NCBI RefSeq assembly: GCF_003945385.1
Contig: NZ_AP018920.1
Span: 2,046,001 to 2,110,000, forward strand
DNA from: Pseudonocardia autotrophica
Lineage (GTDB): Bacteria; Actinomycetota; Actinomycetes; Mycobacteriales; Pseudonocardiaceae
Length of the DNA: 64,000 bases
Direction: 5' to 3'
A program made the translations under genes and the position numbers. Below, one piece after another: positions 28,137 through 39,745 of this stretch. The number at the start of each line of letters is the position of its first letter. Within the stretch, counting starts at the first letter, position 1. The notes below the pieces were generated by a model. The model was not told the origin of the DNA, ran no database searches, and was given only the letters and a program-made list of their open reading frames with translations.

Positions 28137-28643
28137 TCAGCCGTTGCGGGCGTCGTCGGCGAGTGCCCTGGGCCAGATCCGGGCGTCGTCGGAGCCCTGG
28201 CCGGGATACGCGGCGGCCAGCCCGGCGACCGTCCAGACCATGGTCGGGAGGAAGTCCTCGCCGAGCGCCTCGACGTAGAGCGAGGTCTCCCGCGCGTTCG
28301 CGGGATCGACCAGCGGGGTGATCGTGTAGCGGGCGCGTGCGGCGAACCGGCGTCCGAGGTGCTCGGAGACCCAGCCCAGTGCGCGCTCGGCGCGCTCCTC
28401 GTCGTCGGCGAGGGCGGTGCGGGCCGCGTCGAACCAGTCGGCGAGCACCAGGAAGGCCAGTGACCAGCCCGGCGGGGTCGCCTCGTCGGGCAGCTCGTCG
28501 TCGACCGCTGTCAGCTGCCGGACGGCGAACCGGGCGGGTTCCGGGCCCGGCTCGGCGAGGGTCTCGCGGACGGCTCCCTCGAGGACGTCCGACACCAGCC
28601 GGTAGGCGTCCTCGATGCCGGTCTCGTCCTTGGTCCGCGCCAT
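28137..28643 (-). CDS. Conserved-looking hypothetical protein
   Basis: This 168-aa soluble, mildly acidic protein has no family I recognise. It looks alpha-helical, with several conserved-looking aromatic positions (PGWSLAFLVLADWFDAARTAL, DFLPTMVWTVAGLAAAYPG). There is no signal peptide or membrane segment. It is 60 bp upstream of lhr on the same strand and may be co-transcribed. Codon use is like its neighbours, so it is probably a real gene. Confidence 0.65.
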   Translation of the reverse strand: MARTKDETGIEDAYRLVSDVLEGAVRETLAEPGPEPARFAVRQLTAVDDELPDEATPPGWSLAFLVLADWFDAARTALADDEERAERALGWVSEHLGRRFAARARYTITPLVDPANARETSLYVEALGEDFLPTMVWTVAGLAAAYPGQGSDDARIWPRALADDARNG

Positions 28644-28726
28644 CGGTGCCGTCCTTCCCGTCGTTCCGGTCGGGCGCGGAGCCTATCGGGCTGGCGTCCG
28701 CCGTCGGCGCGGGGCAGCATCCCGGC

Positions 28727-29977
28727 GTGACCGCGACATCGTCCGTGCAGGATCCCGCGCAGCCCCGGCTGCTGGCCGTGCTCGCCATCGGTCAGGTGCT
28801 CGGCGGGACGGCGGTGGCGACGTCGATCGCGGTGAGCCCGCTGGTCGCCGCCCGGCTGACGGGCTCGCCGACGGTGGGCGGACTGGCGTCGACCGCGATC
28901 GTGCTGGGCGCCGCCGGTGCCGCCGCGCTGGTGGCGCGGATCGCGCAGCGGCACGGTCGTCGGCCCGCACTGACCTGGGGATACCTGATCGCGCTGGTGG
29001 GGGCGATCGGTGCGGTGATCGGGACGGCGGCCGGCGCGGCGCCGGTGCTGCTGGTGTCACTGGTGCTGATGGGATCCGGGACGGCGGTCGGACTGGCGGC
29101 CCGCTACGCCGCGACCGACCTGGCGGCGCCGGATCGGGCCGGGCGGGCGCTCGCCCTGGTCGTCTGGGCGACGACGGTCGGCGCGGTCGCCGGCCCGAAC
29201 CTGCTCGGCCCGCTGCAGGACGTCGCCGCCGGGCTGGGCCTGGAACCGGCGGCCGGCCCGTACCTGCTGTGCGTGGCGGCGTTCGGCTGCGCCCTGCTCG
29301 TCAGCTGGATCGGTCTGCGCCCCGATCCGCTGGCCCGGGCGCGCGAGCTGGCAGGCACCCCGGCGCCGGGGGCCGGTCCCGGCCGGGCCGGGGCACCGGT
29401 GTGGACCGTGCTGCGCGGTTCCCGGCCGGCGCTGGTCGGGGCGGCCGGGATCGTGCTGGGGCACGCGGTGATGGTCGGGCTGATGTCGATGACGCCGGTG
29501 CACATGGATCACGGCGGTGCGGCACTGACCGTGGTCGGGTTCGTGATCAGCATGCACATCGCCGGGATGTACGCGTTGAGCCCGGTGTTCGGGTGGCTGG
29601 CCGACCGGCTCGGCGCCACGGTGGTGCTGGCCGGTGCGACGGTGACACTGGTCGCGGCGGCGGTGCTCTGCGCGTCGGCCGCGCCGACGGCGACCGGGAT
29701 GCTGACCGCCGGCCTGGTGCTGCTCGGTCTGGGCTGGTCGGCAGCTCTGGTCGGCGGGTCCGCGCTGCTGACGTCCGCACTACCGGTCACCGACCGGCCG
29801 CGGGTGCAGGGCTCGGTCGACGTGGCGATGAACCTGGCCGGGGCGGCCGCCGGTGTGGCGGCCGGAGTGCTGGTGACGGTCGGGTCCTACGCGGTGCTCG
29901 GGATCGTCGCCGCGGTGCTGACCGTGCCGTACCTGCTGGTGGTGCTGCGCGCGACGCGGCGGCCGGTCGCGGGCTGA
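28727..29977 (+). CDS. MFS transporter (drug/metabolite efflux-like)
   Basis: This 416-aa protein has 12 hydrophobic segments. Loop 2-3 reads ARIAQRHGRRPAL and the loop after helix 8 reads GWLADRLGAT, both MFS A-motif relatives. The central loop (ARELAGTPAPGAGPGRAG) is short. Overall it resembles YfcJ/YcaD-type or efflux MFS members; the substrate is not evident. The GTG at 28727 begins the first helix region; no clear Shine-Dalgarno is visible. It is divergent from the hypothetical gene at 28137-28643. Confidence 0.82.
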   Translation: MTATSSVQDPAQPRLLAVLAIGQVLGGTAVATSIAVSPLVAARLTGSPTVGGLASTAIVLGAAGAAALVARIAQRHGRRPALTWGYLIALVGAIGAVIGTAAGAAPVLLVSLVLMGSGTAVGLAARYAATDLAAPDRAGRALALVVWATTVGAVAGPNLLGPLQDVAAGLGLEPAAGPYLLCVAAFGCALLVSWIGLRPDPLARARELAGTPAPGAGPGRAGAPVWTVLRGSRPALVGAAGIVLGHAVMVGLMSMTPVHMDHGGAALTVVGFVISMHIAGMYALSPVFGWLADRLGATVVLAGATVTLVAAAVLCASAAPTATGMLTAGLVLLGLGWSAALVGGSALLTSALPVTDRPRVQGSVDVAMNLAGAAAGVAAGVLVTVGSYAVLGIVAAVLTVPYLLVVLRATRRPVAG

Positions 29978-30015
29978 GCGACTCGGCTGCGATTCGGCTG
30001 CGGTCCGGCGGCGGA

Positions 30016-30177
30016 TCAGCGCTTGCGCTGCTCGTTCCACCAGCGGAGCAGCAGGACCAGCGCGGAGAGCAGGGCCAGCAGCGACACGATCTGCCAGGCC
30101 AGCGGCGATCCGATGCCGGTCGTCGCGAGAACGTCGTCGGCGACGTCGACGGGCGCGGCGGCAAGCAGTCCGGACAT
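30016..30177 (-). CDS. 53-aa membrane protein with LAXTG-like sorting signal
   Basis: The frame reads [16 protein letters not shown], then LATTG (residues 17-21), a hydrophobic helix (about 25-45) and a basic tail RWWNEQRKR. That order is the layout of a sortase sorting signal, and LAXTG is the form recognised by class E sortases in high-GC actinobacteria. The protein has almost nothing before the motif and no signal peptide, so an anchored product would be tiny. It may instead be a plain single-helix membrane protein. It lies between an MFS gene and DUF3046, and no strong Shine-Dalgarno is seen. Confidence 0.55.
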   Translation of the reverse strand: MSGLLAAAPVDVADDVLATTGIGSPLAWQIVSLLALLSALVLLLRWWNEQRKR

Positions 30178-30238
30178 AACTCGCATCGTACCGACGGACG
30201 GTCGATCACGGGCGGGAACCGCGACACGCGCTGCGGGC

Positions 30239-30244
30239 TACCCT
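30239..30244 (+). promoter_or_regulatory. -10 element of a leaderless promoter (DUF3046 gene)
   Basis: TACCCT lies 7 nt before the GTG at 30252, supporting that start over ATG 30258. Confidence 0.5.
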
Positions 30245-30251
30245 CGGCGGT

Positions 30252-30446
30252 GTGCGGATGAGTCATTTCCGGGGACTGATGGACGACGAGTTCGGGGCGG
30301 TACGGGCCTCGTCACTGTCCCGAGACCACGTGTTCGCCGAGCTCGGCGGGCTGACCGTGGAACAGGCGATCGACTCGGGGATCGATCTGCGCCGGGTGTG
30401 GCGCGCGGTCTGCGAGGCCTACGAGGTGCCGGTCGCGCGTCGCTGA
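30252..30446 (+). CDS. DUF3046 protein
   Basis: This 64-aa protein matches DUF3046, a small actinobacterial family regularly found just upstream of recA. The family pattern is seen in [31 protein letters not shown] and [12 protein letters not shown]. The GTG at 30252 gives the usual family length and has the leaderless -10 spacing. The function is unknown; its steady place beside recA suggests, but does not prove, a role in DNA repair. Confidence 0.85.
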   Translation: MRMSHFRGLMDDEFGAVRASSLSRDHVFAELGGLTVEQAIDSGIDLRRVWRAVCEAYEVPVARR

Positions 30447-30526
30447 GCGCGCGGGCCGGATCGGCCGCGACGCCGGGTGACCGTTCGGCTCCCGGGGGCG
30501 CCCGGTCGGCGTGTCGCCGTGTCGGA

Positions 30527-30542
30527 TCGAACGCGTGTTCGG
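30527..30542. promoter_or_regulatory. LexA (SOS) box upstream of recA
   Basis: TCGAAC-GCGT-GTTCGG matches the actinobacterial SOS box TCGAAC-N4-GTTCGA at 15 of 16 positions counting the spacer. It lies 158 bp before the recA start. Confidence 0.8.
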
Positions 30543-30614
30543 CTAGCGTCCCGGACGGGAGACAGCGGCGGTTTCCCGGCGAGTTGTCCACAGGTGCCGA
30601 TCCGGCCGCCGAAA

Positions 30615-30637
30615 CTGTCGGGGGTACCCCATACCGT
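30615..30637 (+). promoter_or_regulatory. PafBC-type (RecA-NDp) DNA-damage promoter of recA
   Basis: CTGTCGGGG, an 8-nt spacer and TACCGT match the mycobacterial RecA-NDp / PafBC-dependent promoter pattern (TTGTCRGTG-N8-TANNNT) with two mismatches and exact spacing. It lies 63 nt before the recA ATG and downstream of the LexA box. Confidence 0.6.
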
Positions 30638-30700
30638 TGCGGTGTGCCTCCCCGAAAGACAACAGCAGGCCCCGATCGCACATCAGCGAGGAGTCAAGAG

Positions 30701-31753
30701 ATGTCCACTCCGGACCGCGAGAAGGCGCTCGAACTCGCCCTCGCCCAGATCGAGAAGAACCACGGCAAGGGATCGGTGATGCGTCTGGGTGACCAGACGC
30801 GCGCGCCGGTCAGTGCCATCTCCACCGGCTCCATCGCGCTCGACGTGGCGCTCGGGGTCGGCGGGATCCCGCGCGGCCGCGTGATCGAGATCTACGGCCC
30901 GGAGTCCAGCGGTAAGACCACGGTCGCCCTGCACGCGGTGGCGAACGCGCAGGCCTCGGGCGGCGTGGCGGCGTTCATCGACGCCGAGCACGCGCTGGAC
31001 CCGGAGTACGCCAAGGCGCTCGGGGTGAACACCGACGAGCTGCTCGTCTCCCAGCCCGACACCGGCGAGCAGGCGCTGGAGATCGCGGACATGCTGATCC
31101 GCTCCGGTGCGCTGGATCTCATCGTCATCGACTCGGTGGCCGCGCTCGTGCCGCGCGCCGAGATCGAGGGCGAGATGGGCGACAGCCACGTCGGTCTGCA
31201 GGCCAGGCTGATGAGCCAGGCGCTGCGGAAGATCACCGGTGCGCTGAGCAGCTCGGGCACCACGATGATCTTCATCAACCAGCTGCGCGAGAAGATCGGC
31301 GTGATGTTCGGGTCCCCGGAGACCACGACCGGCGGTAAGGCGCTGAAGTTCTACGCCTCCGTCCGGATGGACATCCGCCGGATCGAGACCCTGAAGGACG
31401 GCACCGACATGGTCGGCAGCCGGACCAGGGTCAAGGTCGTGAAGAACAAGGTGGCCCCGCCCTTCAAGCAGGCCGAGTTCGACGTGCTCTACGGCATCGG
31501 GATCAGCAAGGAGGGCTCGCTGATCGACGTGGGCGTCGAGCAGGGGATCATCCGCAAGTCCGGTGCCTGGTACACCTACGAGGGCGACCAGATGGGGCAG
31601 GGCAAGGAGAACGCCCGGAAGTTCCTCAAGGAGAACCCGGACGTCGCCGCCGAGGTCGAGAAGCGCATCAAGGAGAAGCTCGGCATCGGCGCGGTCCTCG
31701 ACGCCGATCAGGAGACACCGGTCGAGGCCCTCCCGGCCCCGGTCGACTTCTGA
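30701..31753 (+). CDS. recA: Recombinase RecA
   Basis: This 350-aa RecA performs strand exchange and stimulates LexA self-cleavage. Walker A is GPESSGKT, Walker B is [14 protein letters not shown], and the L2 loop contains [18 protein letters not shown]. The intact core shows no intein, unlike RecA of M. tuberculosis. The ATG at 30701 has GAGGAG 7 nt upstream. Both an SOS box and a PafBC-type promoter lie in the 254-bp leader. recX follows after 2 bp. Confidence 0.98.
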   Translation: MSTPDREKALELALAQIEKNHGKGSVMRLGDQTRAPVSAISTGSIALDVALGVGGIPRGRVIEIYGPESSGKTTVALHAVANAQASGGVAAFIDAEHALDPEYAKALGVNTDELLVSQPDTGEQALEIADMLIRSGALDLIVIDSVAALVPRAEIEGEMGDSHVGLQARLMSQALRKITGALSSSGTTMIFINQLREKIGVMFGSPETTTGGKALKFYASVRMDIRRIETLKDGTDMVGSRTRVKVVKNKVAPPFKQAEFDVLYGIGISKEGSLIDVGVEQGIIRKSGAWYTYEGDQMGQGKENARKFLKENPDVAAEVEKRIKEKLGIGAVLDADQETPVEALPAPVDF

Positions 31754-31755
31754 GC

Positions 31756-32880
31756 GTGCCCGGCGAGCACGAGGCGTCTCCCGACGGCGGCCCGTCCGGC
31801 TCCGACGGAGCGGAGACCGGCCGGGCCCGCACCGTCTCGCTCGACGAGCTGTTCGGCGACGCGGCGGTCACGGACCGCACGGTCGACGCCTCGTCGGGAG
31901 ACGACACCGGCCCGGCCGTGGCCGTGCGGCTCGTCGACCCGACCGCCGATCCGGCTGGCGACCTGACAGCCGATCCGGCTGCCGACCCGAACGGTGGTCG
32001 GGCCACCGATCCGACGGCCGGGCCGGCTGCCGACCCGATCGCCGATCCCGTCGGCCCCGGACCGGGCCGTCCGGCGGGTGCCGACGAGGCCGGGCGGGTC
32101 GTGTCGTTCGAGGAGCTGAGCGAAGACGGGGAAACCGGTGCAGCCGGTGTGGATGCGCCCCGGATCGCCACGTTCGACGACGAGCCCGGGCGCCGGTCGG
32201 GAACGCGCGGTGCCCGCCGCTCCCGCGCTGACGGTTCCGGTGGCGGCGGCTCCCGCTCCGACAGCTCGGGCGGCAGCGACTCACGGATCGACGGTTCCGG
32301 TGCCCGGCGTCGTCGCAACGGTGGATCGGGCGACGAGTCCGCATCCGGGGGAGTGGAGACCCCGGCCGAGCAGGAGGCCCGCGCCAAGGAGATCTGCCTC
32401 CGGCTGCTCACCGACCGGGCCCGCTCGGTCAAGGAGCTCGGTGATGCACTGCGCCGCAAGGAGATCGCCGACGAGGTCGCACATCGGGTGCTCGAGCGCT
32501 TCGACGAGGTCGGACTGGTCGACGACAAGGCGTTCGCCGACCAGTGGGTTCGTTCCCGGCACCGGCACCGCGGGCTGGGCAAGCGGGCGATCGCACTGGA
32601 GCTGCACCGCAAGGGGATCGACCGGGACGTCGCCGACGAGGCACTCACCGAGATCGACGACGACTCCGAGCGGGACCGCGCCCGCGAACTGGTCGTGCGC
32701 CGCCTGCGCAGCCTGCCCGTCGGCACCCGGGAGCAACGCCAGTCCACCGCGCGCAAGCTCGTCGGGATGCTCGCCCGCAAGGGATACGGCGGGGGCGTCG
32801 CGTACGGCGTCGTGAAGGAGGAGATCGCCGCCGCCGGTGCGGACGCCGACGAGCTCGGCGAGACCCCGCCCGACGACTGA
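31756..32880 (+). CDS. recX: RecX regulator of RecA, with long disordered N-terminus
   Basis: RecX caps RecA filaments and restrains recombination. The RecX fold of helical repeats is in the last 170 residues (EICLRLLTDRARSVKELGDALRRKEI, VDDKAFADQWVRSRHR, GLGKRAIALELHRKGI). The preceding 200 residues are acidic then Arg/Gly/Ser-rich, with Asp-Pro-containing repeats (DPTADPAGDLTADPAADP), and look disordered. Typical RecX is 150-200 aa, so this 374-aa form is about twice normal. The GTG start is 3 nt after the recA stop. The 3' end is inside a 26-bp tandem repeat. Confidence 0.9.
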   Translation: MPGEHEASPDGGPSGSDGAETGRARTVSLDELFGDAAVTDRTVDASSGDDTGPAVAVRLVDPTADPAGDLTADPAADPNGGRATDPTAGPAADPIADPVGPGPGRPAGADEAGRVVSFEELSEDGETGAAGVDAPRIATFDDEPGRRSGTRGARRSRADGSGGGGSRSDSSGGSDSRIDGSGARRRRNGGSGDESASGGVETPAEQEARAKEICLRLLTDRARSVKELGDALRRKEIADEVAHRVLERFDEVGLVDDKAFADQWVRSRHRHRGLGKRAIALELHRKGIDRDVADEALTEIDDDSERDRARELVVRRLRSLPVGTREQRQSTARKLVGMLARKGYGGGVAYGVVKEEIAAAGADADELGETPPDD

Positions 32881-32959
32881 CCGGCGAGACCCCGCCCGAC
32901 GACTGACCGGCGAGACCTCGTCCGACGACTGACCGGTGTAGCCCGGCCCGATGACCGAC
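32856..32959 (+). repeat. 26-bp tandem repeat (four decaying copies) spanning the recX stop
   Basis: Units of the form CGGCGAGACCCCGCC-CGACGACTGAC lie at 32856-32881, 32882-32907, 32908-32933 and 32934-32959. The first two are identical; the third differs by two bases and the fourth by several. The recX TGA is in the first unit. Confidence 0.85.
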
Positions 32960-33065
32960 CCGGCGTGGCCGGGCCCGTTCCGAAGCCGGGCGGTGCGTGC
33001 GGGCGGAGGCGCGGCGCGGGGGCGCACGCTCGTGGCTGCCCGTCGGCTCGGCAGGGGGTCTGGTG

Positions 33066-33363
33066 CATCCGCTCACCAGATGAGCGGTTCTTGCATCAGG
33101 AGACCTCCGGCCCGGGACGATGTGGGCCTTCTGGCGTGGGCCCGCCGGGCGCGGGCCGCGCATCGCGGGCGCGTGGCGCGGGGCGCGTGGGCAGAGGCGT
33201 GGCGCACGGCCGGCCCACTCACCGCCGGAGGTGGCTGGCGGGCCGTGCCGTGCCAAGCCGCGCCGTGCCAAGCCGCGCTGTGCCAAGCCGTGCTGTGCCA
33301 AGCCGGGCCGGATCGGGCACGGAGAGGGGTGCACGCAGAAACCGCTCACCTGGTGAGCGGATG
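33066..33363. repeat. Inverted pair of 29-nt palindrome-bearing elements flanking about 240 bp
   Basis: The element at 33066-33094 contains CCGCTCA-N5-TGAGCGG. The element at 33335-33363, read on the other strand, matches it at about 26 of 29 positions and carries the longer palindrome CCGCTCACC-T-GGTGAGCGG. Arrangement resembles the ends of a small non-autonomous element or paired operators; no direct target repeat is evident. Confidence 0.5.
33250..33309 (+). repeat. 15-bp tandem repeat, four copies
   Basis: Units of GTGCCAAGCCGCGCC form start at 33250, 33265, 33280 and 33295, with one or two changes per unit. Confidence 0.85.
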
Positions 33364-33479
33364 TTCGACAGGGGTACACCCTTGCTCGGCCGGCAACCAC
33401 CCCTGCTCGGCCGGCGACCACCCGCCCGGCCGGTATCCACCCCTGCCCGGCCAGTCGCCGCCGGAGGGCCGGCCCGGCG

Positions 33480-34445
33480 TCACCCCAGCAGCTCCCGGCC
33501 GGTCCGGTGCCGGTGCAGGACCTGGACGTCGTTCGTCCCCGACCGCAGCGAGGCCGAGGTGTCGGACATGTGCTCCAGCAGGATGTCCGCGAAGGCCGTC
33601 ACGGCCGGCGTCGGTGCGATGTCCGCGCGGCGGGCCAGCGCCACGGTCCGGTGCAGGGCCGGGGTCAGCACCGTCCTGCGTAGTCGCGGCCGCCCGATGA
33701 ACACCAGATCCGGCACCACCGCCACCCCGGTGCCGGCCTCGACCATCCGCAGCACCGCGTCCATCTGGCCACCTTCCACCGCGATCCGCGGGGTCACCCC
33801 GGCCACCGCGTACGCCCGCAGGGTCACCTCCCTCAGGTCGTAGCCCTTCCGGACCATCACCAGATCGTGCTTGGCCAGCTCGGGGACCGAGATCGTCCGG
33901 CGGGGGGTCAGCGGACGCCGGGCGCGCGGGGATGCGACCGACAGCCGCTCGCGCAGCAGCGGGGCACTGTGCAGGGCCGGATCCACCCCGTCCGGAGGGA
34001 CGATCACGAGTGCGATGTCGAGCTCGTTGCGGACCAGCGAGGTCTCCAGCGGCTGCGAACCGTCCTCGGCCAGCTCGACGTGGATCTCCGGGTGCCGCGC
34101 GTGGAACACCCGCAGCACGTCCGACAGCACTCCGATGCACAGCGACGGCGTCGCGCCGACCCGGACCCGGCCGCTGCGCAACCCCACCATCTCGGCGACC
34201 GTGGTGCGCACCATGTCGGAGTCGGCCAGTATCCGCCGGGCCAGTGGCAGCACCACCTCGCCGGCCGGCGTCAGCGTCACCGACGCCCCGCGGTTGATCA
34301 GCGAGGCGCCCAACTCCTGCTCCAGCGCCCGCAGCGACCTGCTGAGAGTGGGCTGCGCAACACCGACCTGGTCGGCCGCCCGAGTGAAGCTGCGCACGTC
34401 CGCCAGAGCGACGAAGTACATGAGCTGCTGAAGTGTCACGTGCAT
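33480..34445 (-). CDS. LysR-family regulator divergent from sdhCAB
   Basis: This 321-aa protein has the LysR winged helix-turn-helix at the N-terminus (LQQLMYFVALADVRSFTRAADQVGVAQPTLSRSLRALEQELG). A periplasmic-binding-like effector domain follows (about 90-300; VRVGATPSLCIGVLSDVLRVFHARHP, NELDIALVIVPPDG). It is transcribed away from the succinate dehydrogenase operon, 81 bp apart, and an inverted repeat overlaps its start codon. Control of sdhCAB is therefore likely by the usual LysR rule, but it is an inference; the effector is unknown. Confidence 0.9.
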   Translation of the reverse strand: MHVTLQQLMYFVALADVRSFTRAADQVGVAQPTLSRSLRALEQELGASLINRGASVTLTPAGEVVLPLARRILADSDMVRTTVAEMVGLRSGRVRVGATPSLCIGVLSDVLRVFHARHPEIHVELAEDGSQPLETSLVRNELDIALVIVPPDGVDPALHSAPLLRERLSVASPRARRPLTPRRTISVPELAKHDLVMVRKGYDLREVTLRAYAVAGVTPRIAVEGGQMDAVLRMVEAGTGVAVVPDLVFIGRPRLRRTVLTPALHRTVALARRADIAPTPAVTAFADILLEHMSDTSASLRSGTNDVQVLHRHRTGRELLG

Positions 34446-34459
34446 AGCCTACGGCTATG
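34443..34459. promoter_or_regulatory. LysR-type inverted repeat over the regulator's start codon
   Basis: CATAGCC (34443-34449), spacer TAC, GGCTATG (34453-34459). The left arm contains the start codon of the LysR gene on the other strand, so binding here would block the regulator's own transcription or translation while facing sdhC. Confidence 0.5.
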
Positions 34460-34526
34460 GCAGCAGGCCCTTTGATGCATTGGACGGCCACGGGTGTTGC
34501 TATGTCCACTGGTCGCTGTGGTCACG

Positions 34527-35237
34527 ATGTCCGACAAGTCCCGGGCGGGCGGCGCAGCCGAGCCCCGGCGTCCGCGAACGCCCAGTGCGTTCCTGAAATT
34601 CGTGATGGCGGTGAGCGGGGTCTTCCTGCTGCTCTACGTCGTCCTGCACATGATCGGCAACCTGAAGATCTTCTTCGGTCCCGAGTCGATCGATGAGTAC
34701 GCGGCCTGGCTCCGCACGCTGCTCGAGCCCGCACTGCCCTACGGCGGCATGCTGTGGATCGTCCGGGTGGTCCTGCTGGTCTCGGCGATCGCGCACATCT
34801 GGGCGGCCACCGTGCTGACCCTGCGCGCGCGGCGGGCGCGACCGATCAAGTACGCCGGCGGCTCGCACAAGGTGAAGGGCAGCTACGCGGCCCGCACCAT
34901 GCGCTGGGGCGGCGTGATCATCGTGCTGTTCGTCATCTACCACATCCTCGACCTCACGGTGGGTGTCGCCAACCCGAACGGCGTGCACCTCGAGGCCTAC
35001 AACAACATCAGCGCCGGGTTCGCCCCGGACCGCTGGTACATCACGCTGTTCTACATCGCCGCCGTCGTCGCGCTCGGGCTGCACGTCCGGCACGGCATCT
35101 TCTCCGGCATGCAGACGCTCGGATGGTCCAGCAACAGCCGGGAGCACACCATCAAGACGGTGGCCACGGCGTTCGCCGTCGTGCTCACCCTGGGGTTCAT
35201 CTCGGTGCCCCTCGCCGTCACGTTCGGAGTGGTCTGA
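34527..35237 (+). CDS. sdhC: Succinate dehydrogenase cytochrome b subunit
   Basis: This 236-aa five-helix membrane subunit anchors the dehydrogenase and carries haem b and the quinone site (family of the b558 subunit, TIGR02046-like). The histidines expected for haem binding are visible in [30 protein letters not shown] and LGLHVRHGI. It is a single-subunit anchor, so no sdhD is needed. The ATG at 34527 is chosen from the conserved [14 protein letters not shown] start region. The sdhA gene follows 4 bp after the stop. Confidence 0.9.
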   Translation: MSDKSRAGGAAEPRRPRTPSAFLKFVMAVSGVFLLLYVVLHMIGNLKIFFGPESIDEYAAWLRTLLEPALPYGGMLWIVRVVLLVSAIAHIWAATVLTLRARRARPIKYAGGSHKVKGSYAARTMRWGGVIIVLFVIYHILDLTVGVANPNGVHLEAYNNISAGFAPDRWYITLFYIAAVVALGLHVRHGIFSGMQTLGWSSNSREHTIKTVATAFAVVLTLGFISVPLAVTFGVV

Positions 35238-35241
35238 ATCC

Positions 35242-37239
<1,998 letters not shown>

Positions 37240-37250
37240 GGCGAGCAGAC

Positions 37251-38000
37251 GTGAAACTGACTCTGAAGGTCTGGCGGCAGCGCGACTCGGTCGACAAGGG
37301 CCGCCTCTCCACCTACGAGGTCGACGCCGACGAGGACATGTCGTTCCTCGAGATGCTCGACGTGCTCAACGAGCGGCTGATCCTGTCCGGCGACGAGCCG
37401 GTCGCGTTCGACCACGACTGCCGTGAGGGCATCTGCGGTGCCTGCAGCATGGTGATCGACGGCCAGCCGCACGGCCCGCAGCGGGCGACCACCACCTGCC
37501 AGCTGCACATGCGGCACTACAACGACGGCGACACCATCGTCGTCGAGCCGTTCCGGTCCGGCTCGTTCCCGGTGATCAAGGACCTGATCGTCGACCGCGG
37601 TGCCTTCGACAAGATCATCCAGGCCGGTGGGTACGTCTCGGTGAACACCGGTTCGGCACCCGAGGCGAACGCGAACGCGGTGCCCAAGGCGCACGCCGAC
37701 CGCTCGTTCGCGGCGGCGAACTGCATCGGCTGCGGTGCCTGCGTTGCGGCGTGCCCGAACGGATCGGCGTCGCTGTTCCTGGGGGCCAAGCTGACCCACC
37801 TGGGGGAGCTGCCGCAGGGCCAGCCGGAGCGTTACGACCGGGTCGTCAACATGGTCGAGATGCACGAGGACGCCGGCTTCGGCGGCTGCACCAACACCGG
37901 TGCCTGCGCGGTGGCCTGCCCGAAGGAGATCCCGCTCGACGTGATCTCGCAGCTCAACCGGGACTACCTCGGCGCGACCGTGGGTGGCCGCAGGAAGTGA
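37251..38000 (+). CDS. sdhB: Succinate dehydrogenase iron-sulphur subunit
   Basis: This 249-aa electron-transfer subunit has the [2Fe-2S] ligands in CREGICGAC plus a later Cys. The [4Fe-4S]/[3Fe-4S] motifs are [12 protein letters not shown] and [12 protein letters not shown]. The ferredoxin domain is about 1-110 and the helical domain about 120-249. GTG is the start. It ends the sdhCAB operon, followed by two strong hairpins before the convergent gdhA. Confidence 0.95.
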   Translation: MKLTLKVWRQRDSVDKGRLSTYEVDADEDMSFLEMLDVLNERLILSGDEPVAFDHDCREGICGACSMVIDGQPHGPQRATTTCQLHMRHYNDGDTIVVEPFRSGSFPVIKDLIVDRGAFDKIIQAGGYVSVNTGSAPEANANAVPKAHADRSFAAANCIGCGACVAACPNGSASLFLGAKLTHLGELPQGQPERYDRVVNMVEMHEDAGFGGCTNTGACAVACPKEIPLDVISQLNRDYLGATVGGRRK

Positions 38001-38006
38001 GACGCC

Positions 38007-38040
38007 CGCCCGGGCGCGGCACGAGTACCGCGCCCGGGCG
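38007..38040 (+). terminator. Terminator hairpin after sdhCAB
   Basis: Perfect 13-bp arms CGCCCGGGCGCGG (38007-38019) and CCGCGCCCGGGCG (38028-38040) enclose an 8-nt loop just after the sdhB stop. Confidence 0.75.
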
Positions 38041-38052
38041 CCGGTTCGCACC

Positions 38053-38090
38053 CGCCCCCGGTACGCCTGCACGCAGGCGCACCGGGGGCG
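38053..38090. terminator. Second hairpin between convergent sdhB and gdhA
   Basis: CGCCCCCGGT (38053-38062) pairs with ACCGGGGGCG (38081-38090), with an inner GCCTGC/GCAGGC stem. It can serve both strands. Confidence 0.7.
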
Positions 38091-38119
38091 TCGTCGTCGG
38101 GGGGCCGGAGCGGCCGTGC

Positions 38120-39508
<1,389 letters not shown>

Positions 39509-39547
39509 TCAGAACATTGACGAGGATGTAACGCGGCGAAGACTCGG

Positions 39548-39629
39548 TCACAGTCGATGAGTGCCCCAGTACTGTGAGGCACGTCTCGATACGGGGGTCC
39601 ATCACGAGGTCGACGTAGATCACATGTGA
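39548..39629. promoter_or_regulatory. Inverted repeats in the gdhA / sdh2 intergenic region
   Basis: TCACAGT (39548-39554) and ACTGTGA (39571-39577) form one inverted pair; a perfect TCACATGTGA lies at 39620-39629. Both use the TCACA/TGTGA half-site of Crp/GlxR-like factors, although not with the standard 6-nt spacing. They could control gdhA, the downstream operon or both. Confidence 0.4.
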
Positions 39630-39745
39630 GCTGCGTCGTACTCTCTGGCCAGTCACGCTCCTCGTGTGACGACGACAGAGGACACGGCGCCGTGTCCGGG
39701 ACCCGTTCGGGCCGCGGTGCCGCGAGACGACAGGAGTCCCCGCGC

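Larger units (their letters stand above)
32881..33479. other. Repeat-rich non-coding region downstream of recX
   Basis: No convincing gene is seen in these 599 bases; open frames are compositional. Contents in order: the 26-bp units, a 29-nt element at 33066, four 15-bp units at 33250-33309, an inverted copy of the 29-nt element at 33335, and a degenerate repeat of CCACCCCTGCTCGGCCGG form up to about 33465. Confidence 0.6.

Noticed and set aside
33250..33309. Possible CRISPR array
   Set aside because: Units are 15 bp, directly adjacent and without spacers; no cas genes nearby.
32965..33843. Open frames across the repeat region after recX
   Set aside because: They read through tandem repeats in several frames and run into the LysR gene antisense; no ribosome site or family match.
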